Shown here: positions 10,564 to 22,076 of the stretch, piece by piece
Layout: the number at the start of each line of letters is the position of its first letter
Numbering within the stretch: the first letter of the stretch is position 1
DNA from: Evernia prunastri
Lineage: Eukaryota > Ascomycota > Lecanoromycetes > Lecanorales > Parmeliaceae
Assembly: GCA_003184365.1 (NCBI GenBank)
Contig: NKYR01000058.1
Span: 162,552 to 226,551, forward strand
Reading direction: 5' to 3'
DNA: 64,000 nt
Program-made: the position numbers and the translations under genes
The notes under the pieces: model-generated
Database searches by the model: none
Told to the model about the DNA's origin: nothing
The model's input: only the letters and a program-made list of their open reading frames with translations

Positions 10564-13500
10564 TTATGAGTTCGAGCTGGATGTTGTCGTCTGCGCAATT
10601 TCTCTGGTGAATGTGACACCGGGCCTTGCGTGAGCCTGCAAAAATGCAATGGCATCTGGTTCCCAGCGACCGGCCGCTTCCAATATCTTCTCAATTTCAG
10701 CCTCGATGTCCCCATTCTCTTTCCCATTGACAACTTCGAGAGAAAATCTTCCACATTTCATGAGCATTTCCAGCATTTCGATGCACGTACTCTTTTCTTT
10801 GTTGGCTAAAATACTATCCATCACAATTCCATTGATGATAGTGTTACTGCTGTACCCCGTAACAACCACAAATGAGGAGAAATCGCTGGCAGCCAAGGCC
10901 AAGATATCTTGACTGAATTCCAATTCGACGTCTCTGTAATAGTTGAATACCGGAAACAACATGGCGTTGCTACGACGTTCGTTCTCGAGCACCCATTTCA
11001 CTACTTCTTGGCTCATTGAAGCAGGGGGTTTGTATCGATCCATCACAAAGTTGATGTCCGACCCATCCTCGTTACAGATAAAAGCTTTCAACATGCAGCG
11101 ACTACTACATCCAAGTCCATCTCCATGGCTCATGATACTCTTCACCAAATCATTATCTTTCCTCATGCCAGCGCATTTTTTCACGATTTCCACAAGCAGG
11201 GCCTCGGTTAGGACGACGAGACCTGGTGTGTCCAGAATATAGCTAAGCATTTCTGTTGAACTAAAATTCTGCGCAGACGCTATTACTGTACTGTTCTCGA
11301 TAGCTAACTGTGGTCGGGCTTCTAGTATCGCGCTCAAAATGAGAGCTCCCTGCCGTTCGTTCATATTAGCTACCAAATCCAGGTCCTTCTGTCCGAGAGT
11401 CGCATTGTTGTCAAGAAGTACGTTCAAGACCTTCAGAATTCCCTTGATTGCTGCAATTTGCACTGGCTTAGTTGCCACAGTCGTCGAACTAGAGTCCAAT
11501 GAATCTCCATCAACAGAGACTCCTGATCGAAGCAACCTTCGCACATTGTCAGATAGATTGAATTCAGAGGCCGTCGAGAGTGGCGAGGCCTGAATTTCTT
11601 GGAGCTTCAAAAATCTCTGAATCTGCTCCGGCCATCCTTGCCTTTCAATGTCTTTTGCTCGAAGTAGATTCAACCAATTTTCAAGGCTTTGGAAGCAATC
11701 CCTCCTGCTAAGAAGTCTGTGAATCTGAGACCTCAGATCTTCTGGGTTTGGCTGCGTTACTGCTGGTCGAGTCTCCAATTCCTGCTTGAATGTATCCTGG
11801 TCTGTAATCTCATCTATGGCATCGGCCTGTTGGACGTGCATATACCAATATATCGAATAGTCGAGCAGATGTAATTCAGGCGATAACGATCGATGGCAGA
11901 ACTGCTTCTGCTGGCTCAAGTTATTTGCCTCGTGAGCACCATCCAACTCAGTACTCACGTTTTCCCACTTCACTTGGTCCCCTTCGCCGAAATACGCATT
12001 ACGGTCCTTGGCTGGCTCCAGCTTGACCTTAACATGGTTGGTACTCAGAAGACAAGATAAGGAGATTTGAGCTATCTTCAGGTGTGCCACCAGCGGAGTT
12101 GCATAGAAATAAGCTGTTTCGCGTGATTCTAGCAAGTGTTCCGAAGTCAGGTATTCTTTTACTGAGAAATGGTCGAATTTGACGATGTCTGCTTCAAAAG
12201 CGGCAGGATTCGTACGTTTCACTGTCCCCTGTGACACTGATACTAAGGAGCTCGTACATATCTCACGAACCTTTTCAGGGTCAGGTAACGATGCTGCACA
12301 GGCCAGCTCTTGAAGTGTCAAGGGCCGATTGGAGTACGCAAGGCAAATGAACATCAGGCGTGCCTTGTCCTTGTTCTCTTTATGCTCATGGTGAAAGATT
12401 CGATCTCGCAGGATCCGCGCGTACATGGCCTCTACCGAGTGCGGTAAACTGTTCACGGCGTTGACCATTCCGCGACGATCTATGCAAGCCAAAAATGTCT
12501 CAATCATCAAAAAGGCCCACCGAAATCGTCTGTGGCATGTTAGCAAAATCTCAACCAAACTGGGGTACTCAGCGAAAATACTTGTCATTGACGCCCTCTA
12601 CCCGTTCAAGGATCTCCGGCTTCCAGTCTGCCTTCCATGACTCAACTTGCACTATTTCGTCAATGGATTTTTCTATGAACATTTGTAGATCTTCAATGAC
12701 ACACTGCGCAACATCTAATTTCTTAGCCTTCTCCAGGTGCCTTTCTACGTCAGTCTCCTTACGGCTTGTGACCAGAATATGAGCATTGGCGTGTTTCTCA
12801 CAGATCCTTTGGATCCAGTCTAACAATTCTCGTCGTGCCCGCAATGGGTACTCATCTAGCGCGTCAAGTACAACATAGACTTCTTGGTCGGTGGCTTTAA
12901 GCTCTAGGACGAACGCATCTAGAATCTCCGGGAGAACAGCTCGGACGATTTTGGGTCCTTCGTGGCGATGCTTCTCCCAGTGCTGGCGAGCTTTATCAGG
13001 CAAAGCTTTTGCTCGAAAGCACAATTGTTTGATGATAGAGCAGAGAAGATTATCGATATCAAGAGAGTCTTTACTGTTGAAATTGAAGTACCAGTATGCT
13101 TGGATGTAGCTCCGAGTTCTGTCCCGAAGGTCTTCGACAATTCTTGAGCTATCAGGAGCGAGTCAAGTCAGCGGGCAAGCTTCACAAGAACCTTGTAGCC
13201 CGCTTACCACAACACAGTCTTTCCGCATTCGGCTAACGATTTGTTAGCGCCGAAGACTCTTCTTGGGACATGCTTACAATTTCCATAAAGCCATAAGACC
13301 TTATCTCCCGACTTTTTCTAAGCAGTGTACTCGGGCGAGTCAAGGATCCAACCACCTGTGCTAGCGTCTCGGCGAGACGAAGCATCCCTTTGGCTATCAG
13401 AGAAGCGATACTCCGAAAACCAATTCAAAATCTTATCATCTTCGTCTTTGAGCGCTCGAGACTCCATGTTGGACACCTTCTTTTTCAAATCCTCTAAGAC

Positions 13501-14547
13501 ACCGTCCAATATGTTGTCCACTTTGATACCAATGCTTTCTTGCTCATGCTTGCCGAACTGATGATGGACGACACTTGTCCATTGATCCAAGGCTCTTTTC
13601 TTGGCATCAAGTGTCTTGATGAAGTCTTGCAGAGGTTGCTCTTTCAGTGCATATATCGAGTTCAGCATCTTCTGACCACTCCCAATAGTGTTTTCATTGA
13701 CTATCTCGGCGGAGAATCGGAGAATGGCCACATAGGTACCAATGATGGCTTCCTCCAAGTGACGATAGTCAGGTAATCTCTGATCTCGATAGCTATCATC
13801 GATAGCCGTACATAGTACCAGAGTTTCGGTCAGTGTTCCGCAGGCTTCGAACACGCTCTCGAGCCTATCTTTGTTATTCTTTACCATCTGCAGACCGAAA
13901 GAGGCAATGGCCCATGCAGTAGACGCGTAGCCCGTCGGGTCGAAAGCAACAACACGGTCAATCAGGTCTTTGGACCCAAGGACAGTTGACATTATTTTTC
14001 TCGCAGTTGGACGTAGATCAAGGTCGCTTTTACTCTTGCCTCGAGAGATGCTCCATCCTTGTTCCTCATGCTCGCGGTATCGCTCTCTTGTCTGCTCTAC
14101 TACTCTATCTACGATGTTGGGCCCTTGAGACTTTTCAATTTTCGAAAGTAAATTTCTCTCCTCGTCATTCAATTCAGCAAATGCAGCTTCCCATAAATTC
14201 TTGCTTTGCTTGTCATGGGCAGGCACCGGTTCATCTACTTCTTCGAATACATGTCCGCCGGAATCGGTTGATTCGAGCGGTAACGGGCTGTGTTTGGCAA
14301 CCGGAAGGATTGTACTGATGACTCTGGGCTCAGTCGAGTCAGCTGATCGATGCGGCGATGACTCTAGCTCAGCAGCGGTAGAGACGACTGCGTGGTAGGG
14401 GTTGCCAACACCAGGCTCGCTCAAGAAGGTGGCTTGGGGCGACAATTCAGATTGGCTTCCTGGACTTTCCGTACGGTCCCTAGAGGATGACGGATCATCC
14501 TTTGGGGACTTTTTTTGTTTCGAGCAACGTTGAAGACAGCAGTACAT
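10564..14547 (-). pseudogene. NACHT/NWD-type STAND receptor with one in-frame stop
   Basis: Five exons join in phase (14547-13278, 13232-13208, 13148-12582, 12529-10564) only if the TAG at 13320-13318 is ignored; counting the stop, the frame is 1,276 codons. Residues 1-110 are Ser/Pro-rich and probably disordered. About 110-405 form the helical N-terminal domain usual for fungal NWD receptors, ending GGWILDSPEYTA. The stop comes next, then KVLWLYGNSECGKTVL (Walker A, about 422-429) split over a 25-nt exon, then VVLDALDE (Walker B, about 525-531), the sensor ILVTSRKE, and a winged-helix-like region. The C-terminal half holds degenerate ankyrin-like helices. Family members act as intracellular receptors in non-self recognition. 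The stop sits where homologues usually have Trp (TGG to TAG). The upstream 409-residue part could still be made alone. Four exons, not five, if the list is counted strictly. Confidence 0.8.
13208..13232 (-). other. 25-nt micro-exon carrying the Walker A motif
   Basis: This lies between a 45-nt intron (13233-13277, GTAAGC..TTAG) and a 59-nt intron (13149-13207, GTAAGC..ATAG). With its neighbours it completes GNSECGKTVLCS, a P-loop of the GxxxxGKT form. Phases 1 and 2 fit exactly on either side. Confidence 0.8.
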
Positions 14548-16012
14548 TGAGTTGAGGATCGTTGGTCGCGAGAGTTGATCATAAAGCAGGTATATAATAT
14601 AAGAGGGAGGTAGCGGACCACTACTGGGGATAAAGTGGGTTCAGGTCGAAATGTTGCGCGAAGTTGATGAGATAAGGAAGCAGGAAAACGGGGGTGACAG
14701 AACTTGTTTGAAGTCCACAAGGCTGCGAAGTAGACCGAGCGCAGCAGCGGCAAAGCTTTCAACTGGTATCCTATGAAACAAAGCAGACATATAACAGGGA
14801 ATGCACTATCTGAATTGATCTGCATAGACTCGGATGGACCACTTTCCTGGAATACCCATTGATTGTCACATGAGAAAATGGGAGGAAATGTCAAGGCTAC
14901 AGGTGTGGAGTCTATCGTCTCCAGCATGGCGAGAGAAACGCCTGCGATTCATCCTGTAAGACCGGCGTAGACTGAGAAAGCAGAGGACGGTACTTCAGTT
15001 CTGAAACCGCACACTACGCACAGAAGTTTGCACCACTATCGTTGATCACATTGTCTTGTATCCTTGACCTGGCCCCTGTGATGCCTGTGTAAGCTACCTG
15101 GATCCATCCGACTTTTTCCGTCAGTCGAAGTTCCCATCTGCCGGTACCCGCGACCATATGCACGATGTTCCGAGTATTGGAGTGGGGACAAGGCGGGCTC
15201 GAGGATTTGCGGCCCAATACGAGCTCGGTGTCATGAACTCAGAAGCTTTCGGACTGAGCTGTATCGACAGTAATTTTGAAGTGCAAGCTATAACGCACTG
15301 CATGCTGTACCACGAGGAATCTTTGATGTGATACTCTAGTAGCAAGCCACGCTAGGCTCGCCCGCGCCTCGAAGCGTGATAGGAGCGCTAGAAGTCATAC
15401 ATTCGGGAAAAAACAAAAGCGCACACACACACACACATACACCACGACACCATTGCACCAGCGCAGCTGGGAATTAAATCTTATGCGAATTAAGTGCTTT
15501 CGCCAAAGACGACTCAGATCTTCCGGAAATGGTGGGTGTCAGACCCGACGCACGTAAATAGCATCCTTGGGGGCACTTTCCGATCACTTCCCCTACCTTT
15601 TTCCATGGAGATTCAGCCTGTTTAAGATCTAGTGCATCGCAAGAGTGTGAAAGCGTGTTTGTACCGGAGAGGGACACAAGACCCGAAGTCAGGGAATATC
15701 CTGTCTACGAATGACGCACTCTGTGGGTAGCAAGTCTACGGCGTTTCAAGCAATCAAGGCTGCTGACGCTCTCTGGAGGGGTGGTAAATATATGTCATGA
15801 GAGGCGGTACACTTATTGGGGATCCAGAAGGTGTGCTTGTCACACAATGCCTGAGAAGAGTAGGTCATGGGGGAAAGGTCCTTCCGTGAAAGCTCGAGTA
15901 CTCCACCAGTTCAAGACCCTGGAACACCTGCTACATCGCTCGGATGCCACTTTGTCCAAAGACCGAGACAGCAGCATGGAGATATCTATTCGCTTTCATC
16001 AGTATTGGTACA
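14548..16012. other. intergenic
   Basis: Nothing recognised except a short (CA)n run at 15422-15437. It includes the NACHT gene promoter on its left side (minus strand). Confidence 0.4.
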
Positions 16013-16017
16013 CTTAG

Positions 16018-16170
16018 TGTTGAAATTGTAGGGTAGAGGACTGCCAAGGCCTCGGCCCGGCTAAAGACCGGGCCAAGGCCGGCCTTGGCACCGACCCTAC
16101 ATAGGTCGCCCTTTGTACCATAGCACTCCATAGTTAATACAACTAAGTGTCCTACCACATAATCTTGACA
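16018..16170. repeat. LTR copy 1 (153 bp)
   Basis: Begins TGTTGAAATTG and ends ATCTTGACA (TG..CA). It is preceded by CTTAG (16013-16017), which recurs directly after copy 2, so the pair shares a 5-bp target duplication. Inside is a strong GC-rich palindromic block (GGCCTCGGCCCGG .. CCGGGCCAAGGCC). Confidence 0.85.
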
Positions 16171-16185
16171 NATATATAAAGATTA
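16171..16185. other. collapsed retroelement interior (single N)
   Basis: Only one N and 14 AT-rich bases separate the two LTRs. A real LTR element would have kilobases here, so either the interior was lost in assembly or the LTRs were joined artificially. Confidence 0.6.
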
Positions 16186-16338
16186 TGTTGAAATTGTAGG
16201 GTAGAGGACTGCCAAGGCCTCGGCCCGGCTAAAGACCGGGCCAAGGCCGGCCTTGGCACCGACCCTACATAGGTCGCCCTTTGTACCATAGCACTCCATA
16301 GTTAATACAACTAAGTGTCCTACCACATAATCTTGACA
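16186..16338. repeat. LTR copy 2 (153 bp)
   Basis: Appears identical to 16018-16170 over its full length by eye. It is followed by CTTAG (16339-16343), matching the left duplication. The superfamily cannot be assigned because no coding region remains. Confidence 0.85.
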
Positions 16339-16497
16339 CTTAGTTGTCTAAATATTGCAGTCGCCCTTTTCTGTCGCTGGCAATTCCAGCAGCGCGAAGA
16401 ATTCTCGAGCAAGCGATTTCTCTGACCTGAATATCCTGGCATATCAGATCTTAAGAATGGTAGAGCCCGGACGATATATGATAGAGTAGACGCAGTA

Positions 16498-16589
16498 CAC
16501 CTTGTGCGGTGGTAAGTCACACCCTACCCCGGAACTACCTGGATAGCGCACCCCCCGGGGTAGGGTGTGACTTACCACCGCACAAGGTG
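16498..16589. repeat. perfect 35-bp inverted repeat with 22-nt spacer
   Basis: The left arm 16498-16532 (CACCTTGTGCGGTGGTAAGT..) is the exact reverse complement of the right arm 16555-16589. The spacer is 16533-16554. It could be a foldback remnant of a TIR transposon, with both ends kept and the middle lost, or a cruciform. It lies about 150 bp downstream of the permease stop (minus-strand gene). Confidence 0.85.
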
Positions 16590-16738
16590 ATAAATGCAAA
16601 TGCGTCTCATGTCGTCAAAGTACAACACAGACTGCGACGTACTTGGCTATTGTACAATTTTCTATATTTACAAACCTTGATCTCGGCTACCATAAACGTT
16701 TCACCGCCTATACATACCACTGCACACTAGAAAAATGA

Positions 16739-18557
16739 CTAATCTGTATGCTCGTCCTTGGGCAGTTCCACAATGTGCCCGTCAACATATAGATTCGCTA
16801 ATTTTGGCCCAGGATACTTGGTCCGAGCATGGATGAACCACCACGCTATGGTGAGAACGAGCACGCCCACCAGAACAACGCTGTTGTAGTTCATGGTAGA
16901 CTCGGTGGTGGGGTAGACGTATGCTGTACGTATCGCATCAGTATTTGGCATCACTCACGAGCCCGATTGACTTACGGAAGCAGAACATGACGTTGAAGAA
17001 TATGATCAGCAGTACAGAAATAGCGTTGACAGCGTAGCCGGCCGAACCCATCCAGAAGGGGCCTTGAGGCACATTCTTTCGTCCGGTGAACAGATGCGGC
17101 GCGATGGCTAGAGCGTAGGACGTAGACGTGAGGATGATAAATGATCCGACAAGATCGGTAAATGCGGTCTTGCTGCCAAGCTGGATGGCGCCGAAACAGG
17201 TGCACAGGAAGGCAGCAAGGACGGTGGCAGGGACGGGACAGCTGAGCTTTTCGTTGACTTGGGAGAAGAAGCCAGAGAAGGGGGTCGCGTTGTCGCGGGC
17301 TAGGGCCCACCAAATTCGACCAACCTAAGCATGTCAGAGGACTGTAAACCGGGTTGCATTCAGTGTGGAGGTCTTACTGTGAGGAAAGTACCAAGGACGC
17401 AGATCATGATGGAGAGGAAGATGATCAAAAGAAGGCCGAAAGTGGCGCCTTTGTTGCCAGTGGCCTGGGAGTAGACGACTGCCAGGGGAAAGGATCCGTT
17501 GCTGCCAACGACCGCTGTGAGGTCATTGATGCCGTAGAGGATCGCGATGGCGTAGAGGAAAGATGCTAGCAGCAGTCAGCCTACCATTACCTGATTACGA
17601 AGAGAGGCATACTCAGTGTGCCCAAGATGATCTGTGCAGCCACAGCCCGAGGCATATCTCTGGCCGGATTAGGCAATTCCTCCGCCATGTGCGTTACGGC
17701 ATCCGGCGTGCCAATTGTGAAAGCGCCGTTTAGCACACCTGTCAAGAACGTGACTCCATTGCTCCAGCCCGCAGCGTTGTTCTGGCTGAAGTCACCCCAG
17801 ACTGCCAAATTACTGGCATGTACTTTCGGCATGGCAGCGACGACGATGATGGTTATAATTCCGCCCACAATAACGAGAAACAATCCGATCTGATTCAAGG
17901 CTGGTAGAATACGGTTCCCGAATATCACAAGCGCACAGCAGGACCAGGTGATCAGAATGAAAGCGACATAGACGTGCCACGGCTTGATGACAAGGTCTGG
18001 GTGAAAGACCGCGTACATTTGCACTGCTACATTGGACGGGATGGAGACGACCGAGGCGAGGTCGAATATCCAGCCGAAGAAGTTGAGGGAACCGGTGAAG
18101 AAGCCGATGACGCGGCCGTAGCGGGGTCCAGGGGTCACGGAGGCCCAGTGGTAGACGCCGCCAGCAGAGGGAATAGAAGAGGTGAGTTCCGCGATGGAGG
18201 CGGCGATGAAGCCATAGTAGCAACATGCAACCAAGAGCTCATAAAGAACACCGGCTGGACCACCATTATCTACAATATGATCAGTATGTGCGACATAACG
18301 GACATCCCAGGTCACGCACTTATAGAGACTGCAATGGAGCCGCCTAACGCAACCCATGCATTGTCGATGGTAAGCGCCAACCCGCAGATACTGAGAAGAC
18401 CATAATGTCGCTGCAGTTGATCTCGATGGCCCGAAGCATTGATTACCTCTCCACCTTGAACAATGGATGTCCTTCGGTCAATGTCATCAATCTTTTCCGG
18501 ATCGCTGCTATGCGCCTTCGCATCTTCCCACTCTCGACTTCGGTCCAAATTATCCAT
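16739..18557 (-). CDS. amino-acid / choline-type permease (APC superfamily)
   Basis: Five exons join in phase (18557-18320, 18269-17613, 17565-17378, 17324-16976, 16923-16739) to give 538 residues, the usual size for fungal amino-acid, GABA or choline permeases. A charged cytosolic start leads into GLLSICGLALTIDNAWVALGG, then ELTSSIPSAGGVYHWASVT (the conserved substrate loop), twelve or so hydrophobic segments, HMAEELPNPARDMPRA and GRIWWALARDNATPF, all hallmarks of the family. It should import small nitrogen compounds at the plasma membrane with protons; the exact substrate is not readable. Introns are 47-53 nt with good GT..AG signals. It looks intact. Confidence 0.93.
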
Positions 18558-19283
18558 TGAAATGACTTTGGTGGATCTTGCTCGCTAGCGCTTGAGGGCC
18601 AATCTGGTCGGGTCTCTTATCGCGCGCTACGTATCGATATGATGTGGTGTCGTGCAGGTGGGTGTATATTTGTTGGTTGGTGGCAGATGTTCGATAAAAA
18701 GAGATGCAGGCATCGACTTGTCAGATTTGAGATCCTTCATGGTGACGCTGTCAGCCAGCCAGTGCTCAACTGCTATCTTATTCTTGGGCAACTGGTGCAG
18801 CGTAAGTTAGCCTGGTGGGATTTCCTGCAGATAAGATGCCGCGCGTGGATGATCCCAGCTTATTCTTTTTTTTTTTTCGTTGTGCTTTTGGCCAATCACG
18901 CTTGCACCTTACAGTCTTGAATGCAGATAAGTGACTTAGTTGCATCCATCCTGCAGTCAAGATTGCACCAGGTCGTGAAAGTCAGTAGAGGACTCCGTAG
19001 TCTGTAGACGATCATCGGTAGTGCGGGCACATTGGCTCTGCTCCTGAGATAACGGTTGAAGAAGATGTACATGTTATGAGCTATTACACATTCTATTACT
19101 TCTCGGCAGCGCGGAGATAGTCGGCGAGTCTGCGCGTTTGGCGTGCATAAGGGTGGGATGGCGTGGAGATTGTCAGATTGACCCAGCTCGTTGTCACCTT
19201 CCTATATTGGACAAGTGGGGGTCGTCATATCTTCCGCAGTGGTGCACTTAGCGCCGCGCTCATTCATCCGTCTCAAACCGATG
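18558..19283. other. intergenic, permease upstream region
   Basis: Holds the minus-strand permease promoter. Several GATA/TATC sites (for example 18654-18700, 18778, 18831) would fit nitrogen regulation of a permease, but such short words are common by chance. Confidence 0.3.
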
Positions 19284-19285
19284 AG

Positions 19286-19419
19286 TTGGAATGTACGGTT
19301 CTTAGTGGGAAGAAAGGATGATATTCTATGGAAGACGAAGGATCCTGCAGGAGGATATCCCTGCCTGCTGACTAAGTATATGCTAAGCTAAACTCAGGTC
19401 CTCCCGGTACCACCTTCCA
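19286..19419 (-). repeat. gypsy LTR (3' copy, 134 bp)
   Basis: Reads TGGAATGTACGG .. CACCTTCCA; homology to 20714-20847 extends two to three bases on each side. It is nearly identical to the other copy (GGTCC versus GTGCC near the right end). By the orientation of the coding remnant it is the 3' LTR. Confidence 0.8.
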
Positions 19420-19420
19420 A

Positions 19421-20711
19421 CTACTCCCAGGAAAAACAGAACAAAGCCCCAGCGACTTGAAGACATACTCGTAAGCTCAGGCATANGCATGCAAGCAAAG
19501 GACCACTCGCAAAAACGGACTTTCTTGCCAGAGCTTCCAAACTTCTTCGCCCAACGAATGCTTGAACTTCCTGACAGTCCTCGGGCTGTCCTGAAAAGAT
19601 ATGCTTCTGGACAGTAGCACTGTCATACCGATCTGAATGATACTTCCTGCTATTTCCGGCAAAGCTGCGAGGGTAGTCAGACAGGCAAGGGGGGTAGGGG
19701 TAGACCAGGACGCTCTCGACGGGTAATTCGGGTTCTCCTAGTGTTTTGCTGCTGAGGTAAAAGGACGGGTGACGCATCGAGATCCGAAAGGTAGCCAGAG
19801 CGAGGTACGAAAGACTTCAGGTGATCGCCGTGAAAAACACCACGTATCCTCCTCCCATTAAGTTGTAGAAGGGTAAAAGATCGGCCATGAGCTCCACCAA
19901 ACCCGGATATCCTGAAAGGTCCTCTCCAGCGCGGAGCTAGCTTTCCAGCCTTCTCTTGATACAGCATAACCAGGCTTCCCACATGATGCACCACCTGCTT
20001 GACACTCTTATTGTATCGCACGGCCATGTACTCCTTCTGCTTCAGTGCTAGAGCACGCACGACATCATGCACCTCTGCTCTGTGCCTGAGGTAGGTCTGA
20101 ACTTCTTTTCTATGCTCGCCTAGATCCTGTAGCAAAGCCGCCCACGAGGGTATGTCTCGCCCAGGCAGGGCACGGAGTGCAGCAGTGATGGGGGAGGTGT
20201 CAGACAAAGGGCCTAGAACGATGCTTTTCGGAGAAGTCCCTAGGTAGCTAATGACTCGGGAATTAATAGAGCTGCCGGCATTGACCAGGCTGCGATCCCA
20301 TTCTTTCCCAAGCTTGCGTACTACCCCTTCCAGAACTCTGTTCATGACCTCGATCATTCCGGTGGATTTGTGGGATGCCGAAGGACTGTAAGCTATGGCG
20401 ATCCCTTCTCGTCGTAGGAATTCTCGTAATTCGTCGCAGTNGAATGACGTCAGGAGAATCCTACAGCGAGCTTTCAGGATTGCCCGGAATAGTTCAGATA
20501 GCAAGGGGCGAATATGAGAGCATAAGAAGAGTTGACTGCTGGGCTAGTCGTCGCCGGTAGGTGTCAGGCTTGCTTCGACAAGACACCTGGAAAGACTGGA
20601 ATAGCTGGCAAAAACGCAGACAACGACTGGCAATGGCTAGAAGGCCAATAGTAACGACAAGACAGAAGAGAATGATCGATTCAAGGCCACCAGATTCCGA
20701 GAATGGGCACC
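19421..20711 (-). mobile_element. Ty3/gypsy remnant: integrase C-terminal region
   Basis: Between the two LTRs a minus-strand frame (20504-19677, crossing an N at 20441) shows the end of a retroviral-type integrase core: CDELREFLRREG, then AIAYSPSASHKSTGMIEVMN with its catalytic Glu region. A GPY/F-type module KLAPRWRGPFRI and a C-terminal tail follow. Next to the 5' LTR, on the minus strand, ACTGGTGCCCATTC could be a tRNA primer-binding site starting TGG. Gag, protease and reverse transcriptase are missing; Ns at 19486 and 20441 suggest an assembly collapse. I see no target duplication outside the LTRs. Confidence 0.75.
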
Positions 20712-20713
20712 AG

Positions 20714-20847
20714 TTGGAATGTACGGTTCTTAGTGGGAAGAAAGGATGATATTCTATGGAAGACGAAGGATCCTGCAGGAGGATATCCCTGCCTGCTGAC
20801 TAAGTATATGCTAAGCTAAACTCAGTGCCTCCCGGTACCACCTTCCA
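20714..20847 (-). repeat. gypsy LTR (5' copy, 134 bp)
   Basis: Partner of 19286-19419 in direct orientation. The flanks (GATGAG on the left of the element, ACTCT on the right) do not form a duplication. Confidence 0.8.
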
Positions 20848-20850
20848 ACT

Positions 20851-21388
20851 CTATATCCTTTTGGTCTTCGTGATGAGATCAATAAGCTTGTTGAAATACA
20901 GCTTGATCGAGAGTTGCAACAATACCGGATTCAATGCTGCTTCTGCAAGCCTCGAAGAGCCAGCCTCCCTCCCTTCTGCCTACTTCGTCTTCCATCCTCA
21001 GCAAGTTCCAATTTCCGCCATTTCCTACACATGCAGCCCGAGGCCGCCAGCCAGCCAGTGACAACTGCAATCAGATACTCTGTAGGCTGAGAAATGCAAT
21101 GTGACCGTGATCTAGGTCTTTGGACTTATGGCTTCCGTACCGATCCGTCCGCAACTGTTACCAACCTTTAATAAGTAATGCAAAGATACACCAGTCATTT
21201 CCGTCAACGAAGTCCTGCACCGTATAGAGGCTGACACGCTGGCCCTCTTTATCATCTCCTTTTTGTATGAGAGAGCCTACCTCCTCTTCTATCAATGAGG
21301 TAATTGAGCAAGAATTTCTTCTTCGCCGCGTTTGTTAATGTCACTGCCGCCTGGTATTAGCCACGGACATCAATACGTCGCAGTGCAG
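20851..21388. other. intergenic
   Basis: No supported feature. Confidence 0.4.
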
Positions 21389-22076
21389 TGGTCGCTTGTC
21401 TTCGTTGCAACTATATCTGTGTCTCTCCGCTATAGTATTTAAGATATACTTTCAACTAGAGTATACGGGGATGATTACGCGATACTGACAGCTTTGGTAT
21501 TATGATATCGCTTGGAAACCAGGTGTCCTTGATGAACCTCCCACTAACGCTGTGTTAGCTGTGTGCCCCAGCCATCTTCCAGGTCAAGAAAGGATCTGGT
21601 CGGAACGTTCAATACCTGGGAACTTCGCAAGTAGAAAACATCGGTCGAGATATCTACATCACACTGTTTTTCGACTTTTTTGGCATATTCTTCGCCAGGA
21701 TCACCGTTTGTCTGTTCATCCTACAGCTCTTGCTTGTTACAGAGAGATTCTCCTGCCGGTAACCAGTGCTCGCCATTGACGTAAAGGATATATTTGTGTA
21801 ATTGTGTACGGATACGTTGAGAACAATACTGACCTGGACAGCTGGACCTACGGGCTCATGGTGTCCTTCACCGTCATCACATTGACCACATTCCTCTTCA
21901 TTTCCTTCCATCTCTTAGAAGAGCCAAAGAGTCTAACACCCTCCAGGCCAACAAGGTCTCTTTTCCCTCACCTTCCAAATCTTCGACCCATCGAGTATCC
22001 GCTGCTTTTCCACTACGAGTCAACCGCTCGCTCAGAGAACCTGCCGAATACTTTTCTTCTCGCTACCTGCCTCTGA
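21389..22076 (+). pseudogene. decayed fungal rhodopsin-domain membrane protein
   Basis: Fragments in order match the fungal rhodopsin-like integral membrane family seen intact at 50756-52112. A first frame reads WSLVFVATISVSLRYSI, stop, DILSTRVYGDDYAILTALVL, stop. A second frame (about 21570-21755) reads CAPAIFQVKKGSGRNVQYLG and continues through DIYITLFFDFFGIFFARITVCLFI, corresponding to the family's GxGRH loop and the K-S-I-L helix. A further hydrophobic piece follows at 21804-22076 (WTYGLMVSFTVITLTTF), which is less certain. Stops and frame changes show it is dead. Confidence 0.55.

Noticed and set aside
13311..13330. Intron removing the TAG in the NACHT gene
   Set aside because: The only GT nearby (GTACAC) would give an intron of about 13 nt, too short to splice.
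18654..18840. GATA/TATC words upstream of the permease as nitrogen-control sites
   Set aside because: Too short and common to claim as binding sites without comparison between species.
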